A DNA stretch of 24,245 nucleotides from DASUDX01 sp036275365. GTDB lineage: Bacteria > Pseudomonadota > Gammaproteobacteria > Nevskiales > Nevskiaceae. Location: NCBI GenBank assembly GCA_036275365.1, contig DASUDX010000112.1, positions 1-24,245 on the forward strand. The letters run 5' to 3'. Below, piece after piece: positions 15,326 to 22,352 of this stretch (position 1 is the first letter of the stretch; each line of letters begins with the position of its first letter). The notes below the pieces were generated by a model. That model saw only the letters and a program-made list of their open reading frames with translations. It ran no database searches and was not told where the DNA came from. The translations under genes were made by a program, and so were the position numbers.

Positions 15326-16164
15326 TGCTGCTGCGTCCCCGTCTGTGGATTCCCCTGCTGGTGCTGGTGTTTCTGGGCAGCGCCCTGCTGCGGGCGCCCG
15401 CCGCCACGCTGTGGGCCTGGTTCGCGCCGGCCGAGGCGGCGGTGGAGTTGCGCGGTCTCTCCGGCACCCTGGCCCAGGGCCAGGTCGGTGCGGTGCTGGT
15501 GCAGGGCCAGCCCCTGCTGCGGGAGATCGGCTGGACCCTGCGTCCGCTCGAGCTGCTGCGCGGTCGTCTCGGCGCCCAGCTCAGCGGCGGTGGCGAGGGC
15601 AGCCGGGTGGACGGCGAGGTCTCGGTGAGTCTGCTCGGCACCCTGCGCCTGCGCGCCTTCCGCGCCCAGCTGCCGGTCAAGCCCTGGCTGGCCGCCGCCG
15701 GCCAGCCCTATCTGCCCGTGGAGGGCCAGCTGGCGCTGAATCTCGAGGCCCTCGATCTCAGCGGGGGGTTGCCGCAGCGCACCCAGGGCACGCTCGCCGT
15801 GCAGGGTCTGCGCTCGACGCTCGCCCGCCCGCCGCTGGTGCTCGGCGACTTCCTCGCCCAGCTCGACACCGATGACCAGGGCCCGCTGGCCCGGCTCTCC
15901 ACCCTGCAGGGTCCGCTGGAGCTGGAGGGCGAGGCCCGCCTGCAGCTGGCCGAGCGTCGCTACCAGGCCGAGCTGCTGCTCAAGCCGCGCGCCGAGGCGC
16001 CGCCGCCGCTGGTCAATCTGCTGCGCGGTCTGGGTGCTGCCGATGCCCAGGGCCGCTACCGCCTGCAGCGCCAGGGCGCGCTGCCGGCGCCGGCGCAAGC
16101 CGACGCCGAGGCGGAGGCCGATCCCGACGCCGAAACCGAGGCCGAGGCGCCGGACGAGGAATGA
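15325..16164 (+). CDS. gspN: Type II secretion protein GspN
   Basis: This 279-residue accessory T2SS protein has an N-terminal membrane anchor at about 6-31 (with WIPLLVLVFLGSALL) and a periplasmic body with the GspN features LRGLSGTLAQG and GWTLRPLELLRGRLGA. GspN is present only in some T2SS, including xanthomonads, and its exact role is unclear. The last 25 or so residues are an Ala/Glu/Asp repeat-like tail, strongly acidic and probably unstructured. The 1-base overlap with gspM and the 4-base overlap with nudJ indicate one transcript. Confidence 0.88.
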   Translation: MLLRPRLWIPLLVLVFLGSALLRAPAATLWAWFAPAEAAVELRGLSGTLAQGQVGAVLVQGQPLLREIGWTLRPLELLRGRLGAQLSGGGEGSRVDGEVSVSLLGTLRLRAFRAQLPVKPWLAAAGQPYLPVEGQLALNLEALDLSGGLPQRTQGTLAVQGLRSTLARPPLVLGDFLAQLDTDDQGPLARLSTLQGPLELEGEARLQLAERRYQAELLLKPRAEAPPPLVNLLRGLGAADAQGRYRLQRQGALPAPAQADAEAEADPDAETEAEAPDEE

Positions 16165-16637
16165 ACGGCTTCTCCCCGCATGTGGTGCTCGCCTGCGTGG
16201 TCGAGCGCGGCGGTCGCTTTCTGATGGTGGAGGAGGCGATCAACGGCCAGCATGTGTTCAATCAGCCGGCCGGACACTGGGAACCCGGCGAGACCCTGTT
16301 CGAAGGCGCGGTGCGCGAGGTCCGCGAGGAGACCGGCTGGCGGGTGCGGCTGAGCGGCTTCATCGGCGTCTACGAATGGCAGCCGGAGACCCTGCCCTAC
16401 CCGTTCCTGCGCCTGTGCTTCGCCGCCGAGGCGCTCGGCGCCGAGCCGGCCGCGGTGCTCGACAGCGGCATCATCGCCGCCCACTGGCTGCGCCATGAGG
16501 AGATCGTGGCGCTCGGCCCGCGCCTGCGCAGCCCGGCGGTTCTGCGCAGCCTCGAGGACTACCGGGCGGGCCAGGTGCACTCCCTGAACCTGGTTCGCCA
16601 CCTCAGCCCGCCGCTGGCCAGCCGTCCCCTGCCGTGA
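16161..16637 (+). CDS. nudJ: Nudix hydrolase, NudJ-like phosphatase
   Basis: This 158-residue cytoplasmic Nudix enzyme has a complete Nudix box at 38-60 (GHW...GE...REVREETGW) with the metal-binding REVREE. E. coli NudJ acts on nucleoside di- and triphosphates and on HMP-pyrophosphate, and lies next to mnmA. The same adjacency here supports NudJ over other Nudix families. The ATG overlaps the gspN stop (ATGA) and the stop overlaps the mnmA GTG (GTGA), so these two housekeeping genes are read from the secretion operon unless an internal promoter exists. Confidence 0.9.
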   Translation: MNGFSPHVVLACVVERGGRFLMVEEAINGQHVFNQPAGHWEPGETLFEGAVREVREETGWRVRLSGFIGVYEWQPETLPYPFLRLCFAAEALGAEPAAVLDSGIIAAHWLRHEEIVALGPRLRSPAVLRSLEDYRAGQVHSLNLVRHLSPPLASRPLP

Positions 16638-17722
16638 GCCGCGGCCATGTCATCGTCGGCCTGTCCGGCGGCGTCGACTCGGCCGTTTCCGCCTGGCTGC
16701 TGCGCGAACAGGGCTGGCGGGTGTCCGGGCTGTTCATGGTCAACTGGACCGAGGACGAGAACGGCTACTGCCGCAGCGCCGAGGACTTCCAGGCCGCCCG
16801 CGCGGTGGCCGAGGAGCTCGGCATTCCCCTGCACCGGGTCGACTTCTCCCGGGAGTACCGCGCCCAGGTGTTCCAGCACTTCCTCGCTGAGTACGCCGCC
16901 GGGCGCACACCCAACCCGGATCTGCTGTGCAACCGCGAGATCAAGTTCGCCCCGTTCCGCGACCACGCCCTGCGGCTGGGGGCGGATGCGGTGGCCACCG
17001 GCCACTACGCGCGGCTGGACAGCGCCGGCGATGGCGGCCCGCGCCTGCTGCGCAGCGTCACCGAGGATAAGGACCAGACCTACTTCCTCGCCCTGGTGCG
17101 TCGTGCCCAGTTCGAGCGGGTGCTGTTCCCGCTGGGCGACTACGACAAGCCGGCGGTGCGGGCGCTGGCGGCCCGCGCCGGCCTGCCCAACCACCAGCGG
17201 CCGGATTCCACCGGGATCTGCTTCATCGGCGAGCGCGAGTTCCGCCCCTTCCTGCAGGCCCACCTGCCCGCCGCGCCCGGGGAGATCGTTGACGAGCAGG
17301 GCCGGGTGCTGGGCCGGCACGCGGGGCTCGCCTTCTACACCCTGGGCCAGCGCAAGGGCCTCGCCATCGGCGGCCAGCGCGGCGCCCGCGAAGCGCCCTG
17401 GTATGTGATCGGCAAGCAGGCCGAGCGCGGGCGTCTGCTGGTGTCCCAGCAGGCCGATCACCCGGCACTGATGAGCCGGGCGCTGGTGACCCGTCCCTTC
17501 CACTGGATCCGCCGTCCGGAACGCCTCGACGGCCCATTCCTTGCCCGCATCCGCCATCGCCAGGCGCTGCAGGCCTGTACGCTCCACGAGCGGGCGGATG
17601 GCGGCCTGAGCCTGCGCTTCGAACAGGCCCAGCGCGCCGCTGCCCCCGGCCAGTACGCGGTGGTCTACGACGGCCTGGAGTGCCTCGGCGCCGGCGAGAT
17701 CGAGCAGACCGGGCAGGGTTGA
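16634..17722 (+). CDS. mnmA: tRNA-specific 2-thiouridylase
   Basis: This 362-residue enzyme thiolates U34 of Lys, Glu and Gln tRNAs using ATP and sulfur relayed through the Tus system. The PP-loop SGGVDS (11-16), the nucleophile Cys99 in NPDLLCNREIKF, and Cys196 in DSTGICFIGER are intact. LGQRKGL and the C-terminal beta-barrel region are also visible. The start is a GTG overlapping the nudJ stop. The next ATG, at 16647, is out of frame, so GTG is well supported. It is the last gene of the gsp-nudJ-mnmA run and is followed by an 83-base gap. Confidence 0.97.
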   Translation: MSRGHVIVGLSGGVDSAVSAWLLREQGWRVSGLFMVNWTEDENGYCRSAEDFQAARAVAEELGIPLHRVDFSREYRAQVFQHFLAEYAAGRTPNPDLLCNREIKFAPFRDHALRLGADAVATGHYARLDSAGDGGPRLLRSVTEDKDQTYFLALVRRAQFERVLFPLGDYDKPAVRALAARAGLPNHQRPDSTGICFIGEREFRPFLQAHLPAAPGEIVDEQGRVLGRHAGLAFYTLGQRKGLAIGGQRGAREAPWYVIGKQAERGRLLVSQQADHPALMSRALVTRPFHWIRRPERLDGPFLARIRHRQALQACTLHERADGGLSLRFEQAQRAAAPGQYAVVYDGLECLGAGEIEQTGQG

Positions 17723-17805
17723 ATCTCCCACTGCCGCCGCGCCGGCGAGAGCCTAGGCTGGGCGCAGAGCATCCGTCAGACCGACAGGACGCCGGAGGAG
17801 ACCCC
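17723..17805 (+). promoter_or_regulatory. Gap before the GlyGly-CTERM hydrolase: candidate -10 and ribosome site
   Basis: The gap holds a 10-base perfect palindrome AGCCTAGGCT (17750-17759). Its TAGGCT (17754-17759) matches the three most conserved -10 positions, but no good -35 is found. GGAGGAG at 17794-17800 is a strong Shine-Dalgarno five bases before ATG 17806. The hydrolase could therefore have its own promoter. No terminator with a T-run follows mnmA. Confidence 0.35.
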
Positions 17806-19302
17806 ATGAAGCACTGGCTGCTGCCGCTGTGGCTGTTGGCATTCGCCGCCCACGCCATTCCGGAAGGACCGGATTACCCCTCGCCCGAGTGGAGCGCCCG
17901 CGAGGCGGCCAACTACGCCCGCACCCTGGAGGCCCCGGCCGAGCAGGCGGCACCGGCTTTCCAGGCCCGCCTGCAGGCGCAGAACCTGGCCAACCAGCAG
18001 AGCTTCAACGACCGCATCCTCGCCGATCCGAGCTGGCTGGGCGGGGCCTCCGGCAACAGCCCGCTGACCCCGCTGTGCAGCACCTGGATGTTCCAGTGCG
18101 CCGGTGACCCCTTCCGCTACCCCGGCGTCGACGGCTTCTACGAGACCGAGGGCGAGGTGATCCCGGTGGTCTTCTACGACCGTGGCTGCGCCCGCATCAG
18201 CGGCCGGGTCTGGGCCCCGCGCGGTGGCGGCAATGGCCTGCCGGCGGTGGTGATCGAGAACGGCTCGATCCAGGCGCCCGAGCCGCTCTACTGGTGGTTC
18301 GCCCAGGCCCTGGTGCGCCAGGGCTATGTGGTGATGACCTTCGACCCGCGCGGCCAGGGCCGCTCGGACCAGCAGACCCCGGACGGCGACCAGGGCAGCA
18401 ATGCCAATGCCACGGTGTTCTGGGACGGTCTGGTCGATGCCATCGACTTCTTCCGCTCCGGTCCGGTCACGCCCTACCCGCACAACCTCAGCTGCGCCGG
18501 GCGCTACCCCACCGAGACCACCGCCTTCAACCCGCACCACGCGCGCATCGATCGCGAGCGCCTGGGTCTGGCCGGCCATTCGCTGGGGGCCAGCGGGGTC
18601 TCGGTGGTGCAGAGCTACGGCGCCCCGGGCGCCGAGCCCTGGCCGGGCCTGCTGGACGCCGAGAATCCGGTGGATGTGATCGTCGCCTGGGATTCGCTCA
18701 ACACCCCGGGCGAGGGCGGGGGCCGGCCGGCGGTGGTGCCGCGGGTGCCGGCCATGGGCCAGAGCAGCGAGTACGGCATCGGCGGCACCGCCTTCAGCGA
18801 GCCGCCGGACCCGGATGCCCAGACCAGCGCCTTCCGCGGCTGGCAGGCGGCTGGCCTGCCGGTGTTCGAGCTGACCATCCAGGGCAGCACCCATTTCGAG
18901 TGGAGCCTGATCCCCACCTTCCCCGCCACCAGCTGGTGCCCCGGCGTGGAGAACGGCCGCTGCCTGCCGGGCTGGGGCCAGCCGATGGCCGAGCACTACT
19001 CGCTGGCCTGGATGGACCGCTGGCTCAAGCGGCCGGGCGAGCCGGGCTTTGACGATGCCGAGACACGGCTGCTCGCCGATGCCGACTGGCAGCCCCGCTA
19101 CAGCTTCTACTTCCGCAGTGCCCGCGACTTCCCCCTGCGCGCCGGCGGACGCAGCCAGTGCCTGGATATCCGCGCCGGTTGCACGCCGTCCGCCCCGGGC
19201 AGCGGCGGCGCCAGCAGCGCCAGCGGCGGCGGCGCCCTGGGGGCTGGCGGGCTGGCCCTGTTCGCCCTGCTGGCGCTGACGCGGCGCCGATGGCGGGGGT
19301 AA
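17806..19302 (+). CDS. Secreted alpha/beta hydrolase with GlyGly-CTERM sorting signal
   Basis: The 498-residue precursor has a Sec signal peptide of about 17 residues (likely cut after AHA). The alpha/beta-hydrolase core runs about 115-410: the segment DPRGQGRSD (180-188), nucleophile elbow GHSLG with Ser259, and candidate catalytic His363 in GSTHFEW. The acid residue is not assigned. Eight cysteines (91, 98, 128, 230, 378, 386, 452, 459) fit a disulfide-bonded extracytoplasmic protein. The C-terminus has a Ser/Gly-rich linker, GGGALGAGG (474-482), a short hydrophobic helix and RRRWR, the GlyGly-CTERM pattern recognised by rhombosortase. ATG 17806 is preceded by GGAGGAG; an upstream in-frame extension from 17680 lacks a signal peptide. 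The substrate (ester, lipid or polymer) cannot be told. Confidence 0.85.
   Translation: MKHWLLPLWLLAFAAHAIPEGPDYPSPEWSAREAANYARTLEAPAEQAAPAFQARLQAQNLANQQSFNDRILADPSWLGGASGNSPLTPLCSTWMFQCAGDPFRYPGVDGFYETEGEVIPVVFYDRGCARISGRVWAPRGGGNGLPAVVIENGSIQAPEPLYWWFAQALVRQGYVVMTFDPRGQGRSDQQTPDGDQGSNANATVFWDGLVDAIDFFRSGPVTPYPHNLSCAGRYPTETTAFNPHHARIDRERLGLAGHSLGASGVSVVQSYGAPGAEPWPGLLDAENPVDVIVAWDSLNTPGEGGGRPAVVPRVPAMGQSSEYGIGGTAFSEPPDPDAQTSAFRGWQAAGLPVFELTIQGSTHFEWSLIPTFPATSWCPGVENGRCLPGWGQPMAEHYSLAWMDRWLKRPGEPGFDDAETRLLADADWQPRYSFYFRSARDFPLRAGGRSQCLDIRAGCTPSAPGSGGASSASGGGALGAGGLALFALLALTRRRWRG
19225..19299 (+). other. GlyGly-CTERM sorting-signal coding segment
   Basis: This segment encodes residues 474-498 of the hydrolase. 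It consists of a Gly-rich cleavage motif, about 11 apolar residues (LALFALLALT region) and a basic end (RRRWRG). The tripartite layout matches GlyGly-CTERM anchors. It is too short and too C-terminal for a normal bitopic helix with a cytoplasmic domain. Confidence 0.8.
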
Positions 19303-19305
19303 GCT
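19276..19305 (+). promoter_or_regulatory. Weak candidate promoter for the ABC exporter genes
   Basis: CTGACG (19276-19281, 4 of 6 to TTGACA) and TAAGCT (19300-19305, 3 of 6 to TATAAT but at the key positions) are 18 bases apart and overlap the end of the hydrolase gene. GGGAG at 19324-19328 supplies a ribosome site before ATG 19334. The promoter call is tentative. Confidence 0.22.
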
Positions 19306-19333
19306 CGCCGACCTTTTGACGGCGGGAGCCGGC

Positions 19334-20212
19334 ATGACGGCGGTGCTGGAAGTCCGGGATCTGGTCAAGCACTTCCCCGGTGTGCAGGCGGTACGGGGCG
19401 TCAGCTTCGAGGTGGTGGAAGGCCGCTGCTTCGGTCTGCTCGGCCCCAATGGCGCGGGCAAGTCCACCACCATCGAGCTGCTGGAGGGGCTGAGCCAGCC
19501 CACCGCGGGCCAGGTGCGCTTTCGCGGCGCGGCGCTGGGTGCGGACTACCGCGAGCGGGTCGGCATCCAGTTCCAGAGCACGGCGCTGCAGGACTTCCTC
19601 ACCGTGCGCGAGAACCTGCGCTTCTTCGGCGGGCTGTATCCGCGGCCGCTGCCGATGGAGACGGTGATCGCCCAGTGCCGGCTGGAGGAGTTCCTCGACC
19701 GCGATACCAGCAAGCTCAGCGGCGGCCAGCGCCAGCGCGCCCTGCTCGCCATCGCCCTGATCCACGATCCGGAGCTGCTGTTTCTCGACGAACCGACCAC
19801 CGGGCTCGATCCCCAGGCGCGCCGCAACTTCTGGGATCTGATCCTCGAACTCAAGCGCCGCGGCAAGACCATCGTCCTCACCACCCACTACATGGACGAG
19901 GCCTACACGCTCTGCGACGAGATCGCGATCATGGACCACGGCCTGCTGATCGCCCGCGGCACCCCGCAGGAACTGCTGGCCCGCCAGTTCCAGGACAAGG
20001 TGCTGGAGCTGCCGCTGAGCCTGCTCGAAGGCCGCGACTGGGGCTTCAGCTGGCAGGTGCGCGGCGATCTCGCCGAGATCCACACCCGCGAGGTCAACCG
20101 CGTGCTCGCCGCCCTGCTCGCCGCCGGGCTCGATCTGGCGCCGCTGCGCCAGCGCGCGCCCACACTGGAAGACCTCTTCCTCGACCTCACCGGCCGCGAG
20201 CTGCGCGCATGA
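19334..20212 (+). CDS. ABC-2 type exporter, ATP-binding protein
   Basis: This 292-residue ATPase has all nucleotide-binding motifs in order: Walker A GPNGAGKST (37-45), Q-loop Gln81, signature LSGGQ (128-132), Walker B LLFLDE (148-153), D-loop GLD and H-loop His185 in TTHYMDEA. The C-terminal extension after about 215 and ending LEDLFLDLTGRELR is typical of drug, lipid or polysaccharide ABC-2 exporters (NodI/YadG-like). I chose ATG 19334 because GGGAG precedes it; TTG 19316 would add six residues. It overlaps the permease gene as ATGA. The transported substrate is unknown. Confidence 0.93.
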   Translation: MTAVLEVRDLVKHFPGVQAVRGVSFEVVEGRCFGLLGPNGAGKSTTIELLEGLSQPTAGQVRFRGAALGADYRERVGIQFQSTALQDFLTVRENLRFFGGLYPRPLPMETVIAQCRLEEFLDRDTSKLSGGQRQRALLAIALIHDPELLFLDEPTTGLDPQARRNFWDLILELKRRGKTIVLTTHYMDEAYTLCDEIAIMDHGLLIARGTPQELLARQFQDKVLELPLSLLEGRDWGFSWQVRGDLAEIHTREVNRVLAALLAAGLDLAPLRQRAPTLEDLFLDLTGRELRA

Positions 20213-21237
20213 ACACGCCCTTCTCCCTACGGCGCTACCGCGCCGCGGTGGTGGCCCGCACCCTCGAGTTCGTACGCGACCGCGCCTCGCTGAGCTGGAA
20301 CCTGCTGGTGCCCTTCGCCATGGTGCTGGGCTTCTCGGTGATCTTCTCCGGCCCGCCGCAGCCGCTGTTCAAGGTGGCGGTGCTGGGCCCGGCGCCGATC
20401 GAGGCGGCGGTGCATCCCTTCTTCGCCCAGGCCCATGTGCAGTTCTACCGAGAGCCGGGGGAGGCCGCGGCGGTCCGCAAGGTGGAGCGGCACCGGGTTG
20501 ATCTGCTGCTGGACCCGGGCACGCGGCCGGCGCGCTACTGGATCAATCCGGACTCGCAGAAGGGCCAGCTCGCGGAGTCCCTGCTGCGCGCCGCCGATCC
20601 CGCCGCCCAGCGGGTGCCGGTGACCGGCGTGGCGATCCGCTATGTCGACTGGGTGCTGCCGGGCGTGCTCGGCATGAACCTGATGTTCTCCTGCCTGTGG
20701 GGCCTGGGCTATGTGATCGTGCGCTATCGCAAGTCCGGCTATCTCAAGCGGCTCAACGCCACGCCGCTCACCGCCCTCGAGTTCATCGCCGCGCAGATGA
20801 CCTCGCGGCTGGCCCTGGTGATGCTCACCAGCAGCCTGATGTTCGCTGCCTGCGCCCTGCTGCTGGGCGTCCGGGTGGAAGGCTCGGTGCTGGATCTGTT
20901 CCTGGTGACCCTGCTCGGGGCGATCTCGATGACCGCGATGGGCCTGCTGGTGGCGGCGCGCATCACCAGCGAGGAGCTCTCCGGCGGCCTGCTGAATCTG
21001 CTGTCGATGCCGATGATGGTGCTCTCCGGCGTGTTCTTCTCGCTCGACGGTGCCCCCGAGTGGGTTCAGCTGACCGCCGATCTGTTCCCGCTGACCCATC
21101 TGCTCGACGCCGTGCGCGCCATCCTGCTCGATGGCGCCGGGCTTTCCGATCTCGGCCGTCCGCTGGGCATCCTCGCGCTGATCGCCGGCATCTGTATCCT
21201 GATCGGCACCCTCAGCTTCAAATGGCGGGCCGACTGA
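20209..21237 (+). CDS. ABC-2 type exporter, permease
   Basis: The 342-residue membrane partner of the preceding ATPase has one N-terminal helix at about 31-47, a soluble, presumably periplasmic, region from about 50 to 145, then five helices (about 150-172, 200-222, 226-250, 262-280, 317-336). This is the standard layout of YhgE/NatB-like ABC-2 permeases. The segment RYRKSGYLKRLNATPL (172-187), after helix 2, is a recognised ABC-2 signature for coupling to the ATPase, and SGVFFSLDGAPEW follows helix 5. It works as a dimer with the ATPase; the direction is probably export. Its stop shares one base with the next start (TGATG). Confidence 0.92.
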   Translation: MNTPFSLRRYRAAVVARTLEFVRDRASLSWNLLVPFAMVLGFSVIFSGPPQPLFKVAVLGPAPIEAAVHPFFAQAHVQFYREPGEAAAVRKVERHRVDLLLDPGTRPARYWINPDSQKGQLAESLLRAADPAAQRVPVTGVAIRYVDWVLPGVLGMNLMFSCLWGLGYVIVRYRKSGYLKRLNATPLTALEFIAAQMTSRLALVMLTSSLMFAACALLLGVRVEGSVLDLFLVTLLGAISMTAMGLLVAARITSEELSGGLLNLLSMPMMVLSGVFFSLDGAPEWVQLTADLFPLTHLLDAVRAILLDGAGLSDLGRPLGILALIAGICILIGTLSFKWRAD

Positions 21238-21479
21238 TGGCGGAGATCGTCAATCTCAACAAGGCGCGCAAGCAGCGCCAGCGCGAGCGCGATCAGCAGC
21301 AGGCTGCGGAGAACCGGGTGCGCTACGGCCGCAGCAAGGCCGAGAAGGCGCTGGACGCCGCCCGCGCGGCCGAGGCCCGCGAGCGGCTGGACGCACTGCG
21401 CCGCGAGCCGCTTGAACCCGCGACCCCGACTCAGCGCGGCGAGGACGAACCGCCGCCCTCCAGCTCCGCCAGCCGCTGA
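21237..21479 (+). CDS. Small charged protein, DUF4169-like
   Basis: The 80-residue protein starts MAEIVNLNKARKQR and continues with a highly charged helix containing ENRVRYGRSKAEK. This closely resembles the DUF4169 family, small proteins of unknown function common in alphaproteobacteria. The last 25 or so residues are Pro/Ser-rich. No membrane segment or signal peptide is present. It is joined to the ABC permease by TGATG, so it is probably translated from the same message. Its last 49 bases overlap the 3' end of the opposite-strand dehydrogenase gene. The family match is from memory of its consensus; function is unknown. Confidence 0.7.
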   Translation: MAEIVNLNKARKQRQRERDQQQAAENRVRYGRSKAEKALDAARAAEARERLDALRREPLEPATPTQRGEDEPPPSSSASR

Positions 21480-22279
21480 CTCAGGCGCGCATTGCGGCGC
21501 CGGTAGAAGCGGCCGATCCAGTCCAGGGCCGGGCCCGGCGCAAGCTGGGTGGCGAGGTGGAAGGCCAGCGCACTGCGGGTGGTGCGCCGGGCGCGGCGGC
21601 TGTCCACCGCCTCGACGATCCAGCCGGCAGCCTCGGCAACCTCCATCTGCGGCAGCAGGCGATAGAGCGCGGTGGGCGCGGTCATCGCCGTGCGCACCAG
21701 CGGGTAGTTGAGCGTGGTCACCGCCAGGCCCTGTGGCCCCAGCTCCATCCGCAGCGAGCGCGAGAAGGCGTCGAGCGCGGACTTGCTGGCCAGATAGGCG
21801 GCGAAGCGCGGCGGCGTCATCAGCGCCGCGACGCTGGAGACATTGATCACCTGGCCGGTGGGCGAGGCCAGCAGCCGCGGCAGCAGGCCGAGGGTCAGGC
21901 GCACGGCCGCCAGGTAGTTGAGCTGGATGGTGCGCTCGAAATCGTGCGGACGGTCCAGCGACTCCAGCAGGGGGCGGCGGATCGAGCGTCCGGCGTTGTT
22001 GACCAGCACATCGAGCCGGGGCTGTTCGGCCAGCACCCGCGCCACCAGGGCGTCGATGGCGGCGGGGTCGGTCAGATCGGCCGGGTAGATCACCGCCTGG
22101 CCGCCGCTGTCCTGGATGGCCCGCTGCACCCGCTGCAACTCGGCCTCGCGCCGCGCCACCAGGCAGACCCGGGCCCCGCGCGCGGCCAGCTGGCGGGCGG
22201 CCGATTCTCCGATGCCGGAGGAGGCTCCGGTGATCAGGATCACCCGCCCGTGGAGAGGGAGGTCAAGGGAAACCGTCAT
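21431..22279 (-). CDS. Short-chain dehydrogenase/reductase
   Basis: This 282-residue classical SDR has cofactor motif TGASSGIG (17-24), NNAG (94-97), and the catalytic set Ser149, Tyr162 and Lys166 (YLASK). Arg43/Arg44 after strand 2 (VARR) suggest NADP(H) preference. Beyond the core, a C-terminal segment (about 215-282) is Arg-rich and may bind membranes or partners. The substrate is not predictable; relatives include oxidoreductases of lipid or fatty-alcohol metabolism. It has no operon partner with obvious function: the lipoprotein gene lies 73 bases upstream on the same strand. The 3' end overlaps the DUF4169-like gene in antisense. Confidence 0.9.
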   Translation of the reverse strand: MTVSLDLPLHGRVILITGASSGIGESAARQLAARGARVCLVARREAELQRVQRAIQDSGGQAVIYPADLTDPAAIDALVARVLAEQPRLDVLVNNAGRSIRRPLLESLDRPHDFERTIQLNYLAAVRLTLGLLPRLLASPTGQVINVSSVAALMTPPRFAAYLASKSALDAFSRSLRMELGPQGLAVTTLNYPLVRTAMTAPTALYRLLPQMEVAEAAGWIVEAVDSRRARRTTRSALAFHLATQLAPGPALDWIGRFYRRRNARLSQRLAELEGGGSSSPR

Positions 22280-22316
22280 GAGCAGCGGCCGGGCAGGTCT
22301 GCGCGCAGTCTAGGCG

Positions 22317-22348
22317 GGCGGCGCCGGCCCTGCCGTGACGGTGCCGCC
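22317..22348 (-). terminator. Possible hairpin after the lipoprotein gene
   Basis: GGCGGC (22317-22322) pairs with GCCGCC (22343-22348), and CCG/CGG (22324-22326 and 22339-22341) extends the stem after one mismatch, with a 12-base loop. It begins five bases beyond the lipoprotein stop. There is no T-run, so its strength as a terminator is doubtful. Confidence 0.35.
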
Positions 22349-22352
22349 AGCG

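Noticed and set aside
17750..17759. Perfect palindrome AGCCTAGGCT as a possible operator
   Set aside because: Ten bases, one copy, no second half-site and no adjacent regulator. It is kept only as part of the intergenic description.
17680..17805. Upstream in-frame extension of the hydrolase from an ATG at 17680
   Set aside because: It lies in the end of mnmA, encodes an Arg-rich stretch, and would bury the signal peptide. ATG 17806 has a strong ribosome site.
19198..19257. Gly/Ser/Ala-rich repeats near the hydrolase 3' end as a DNA repeat element
   Set aside because: The repetition is explained by the linker and Gly-rich sorting motif in the protein. It shows no regular unit or flanking structure of a mobile or tandem repeat.
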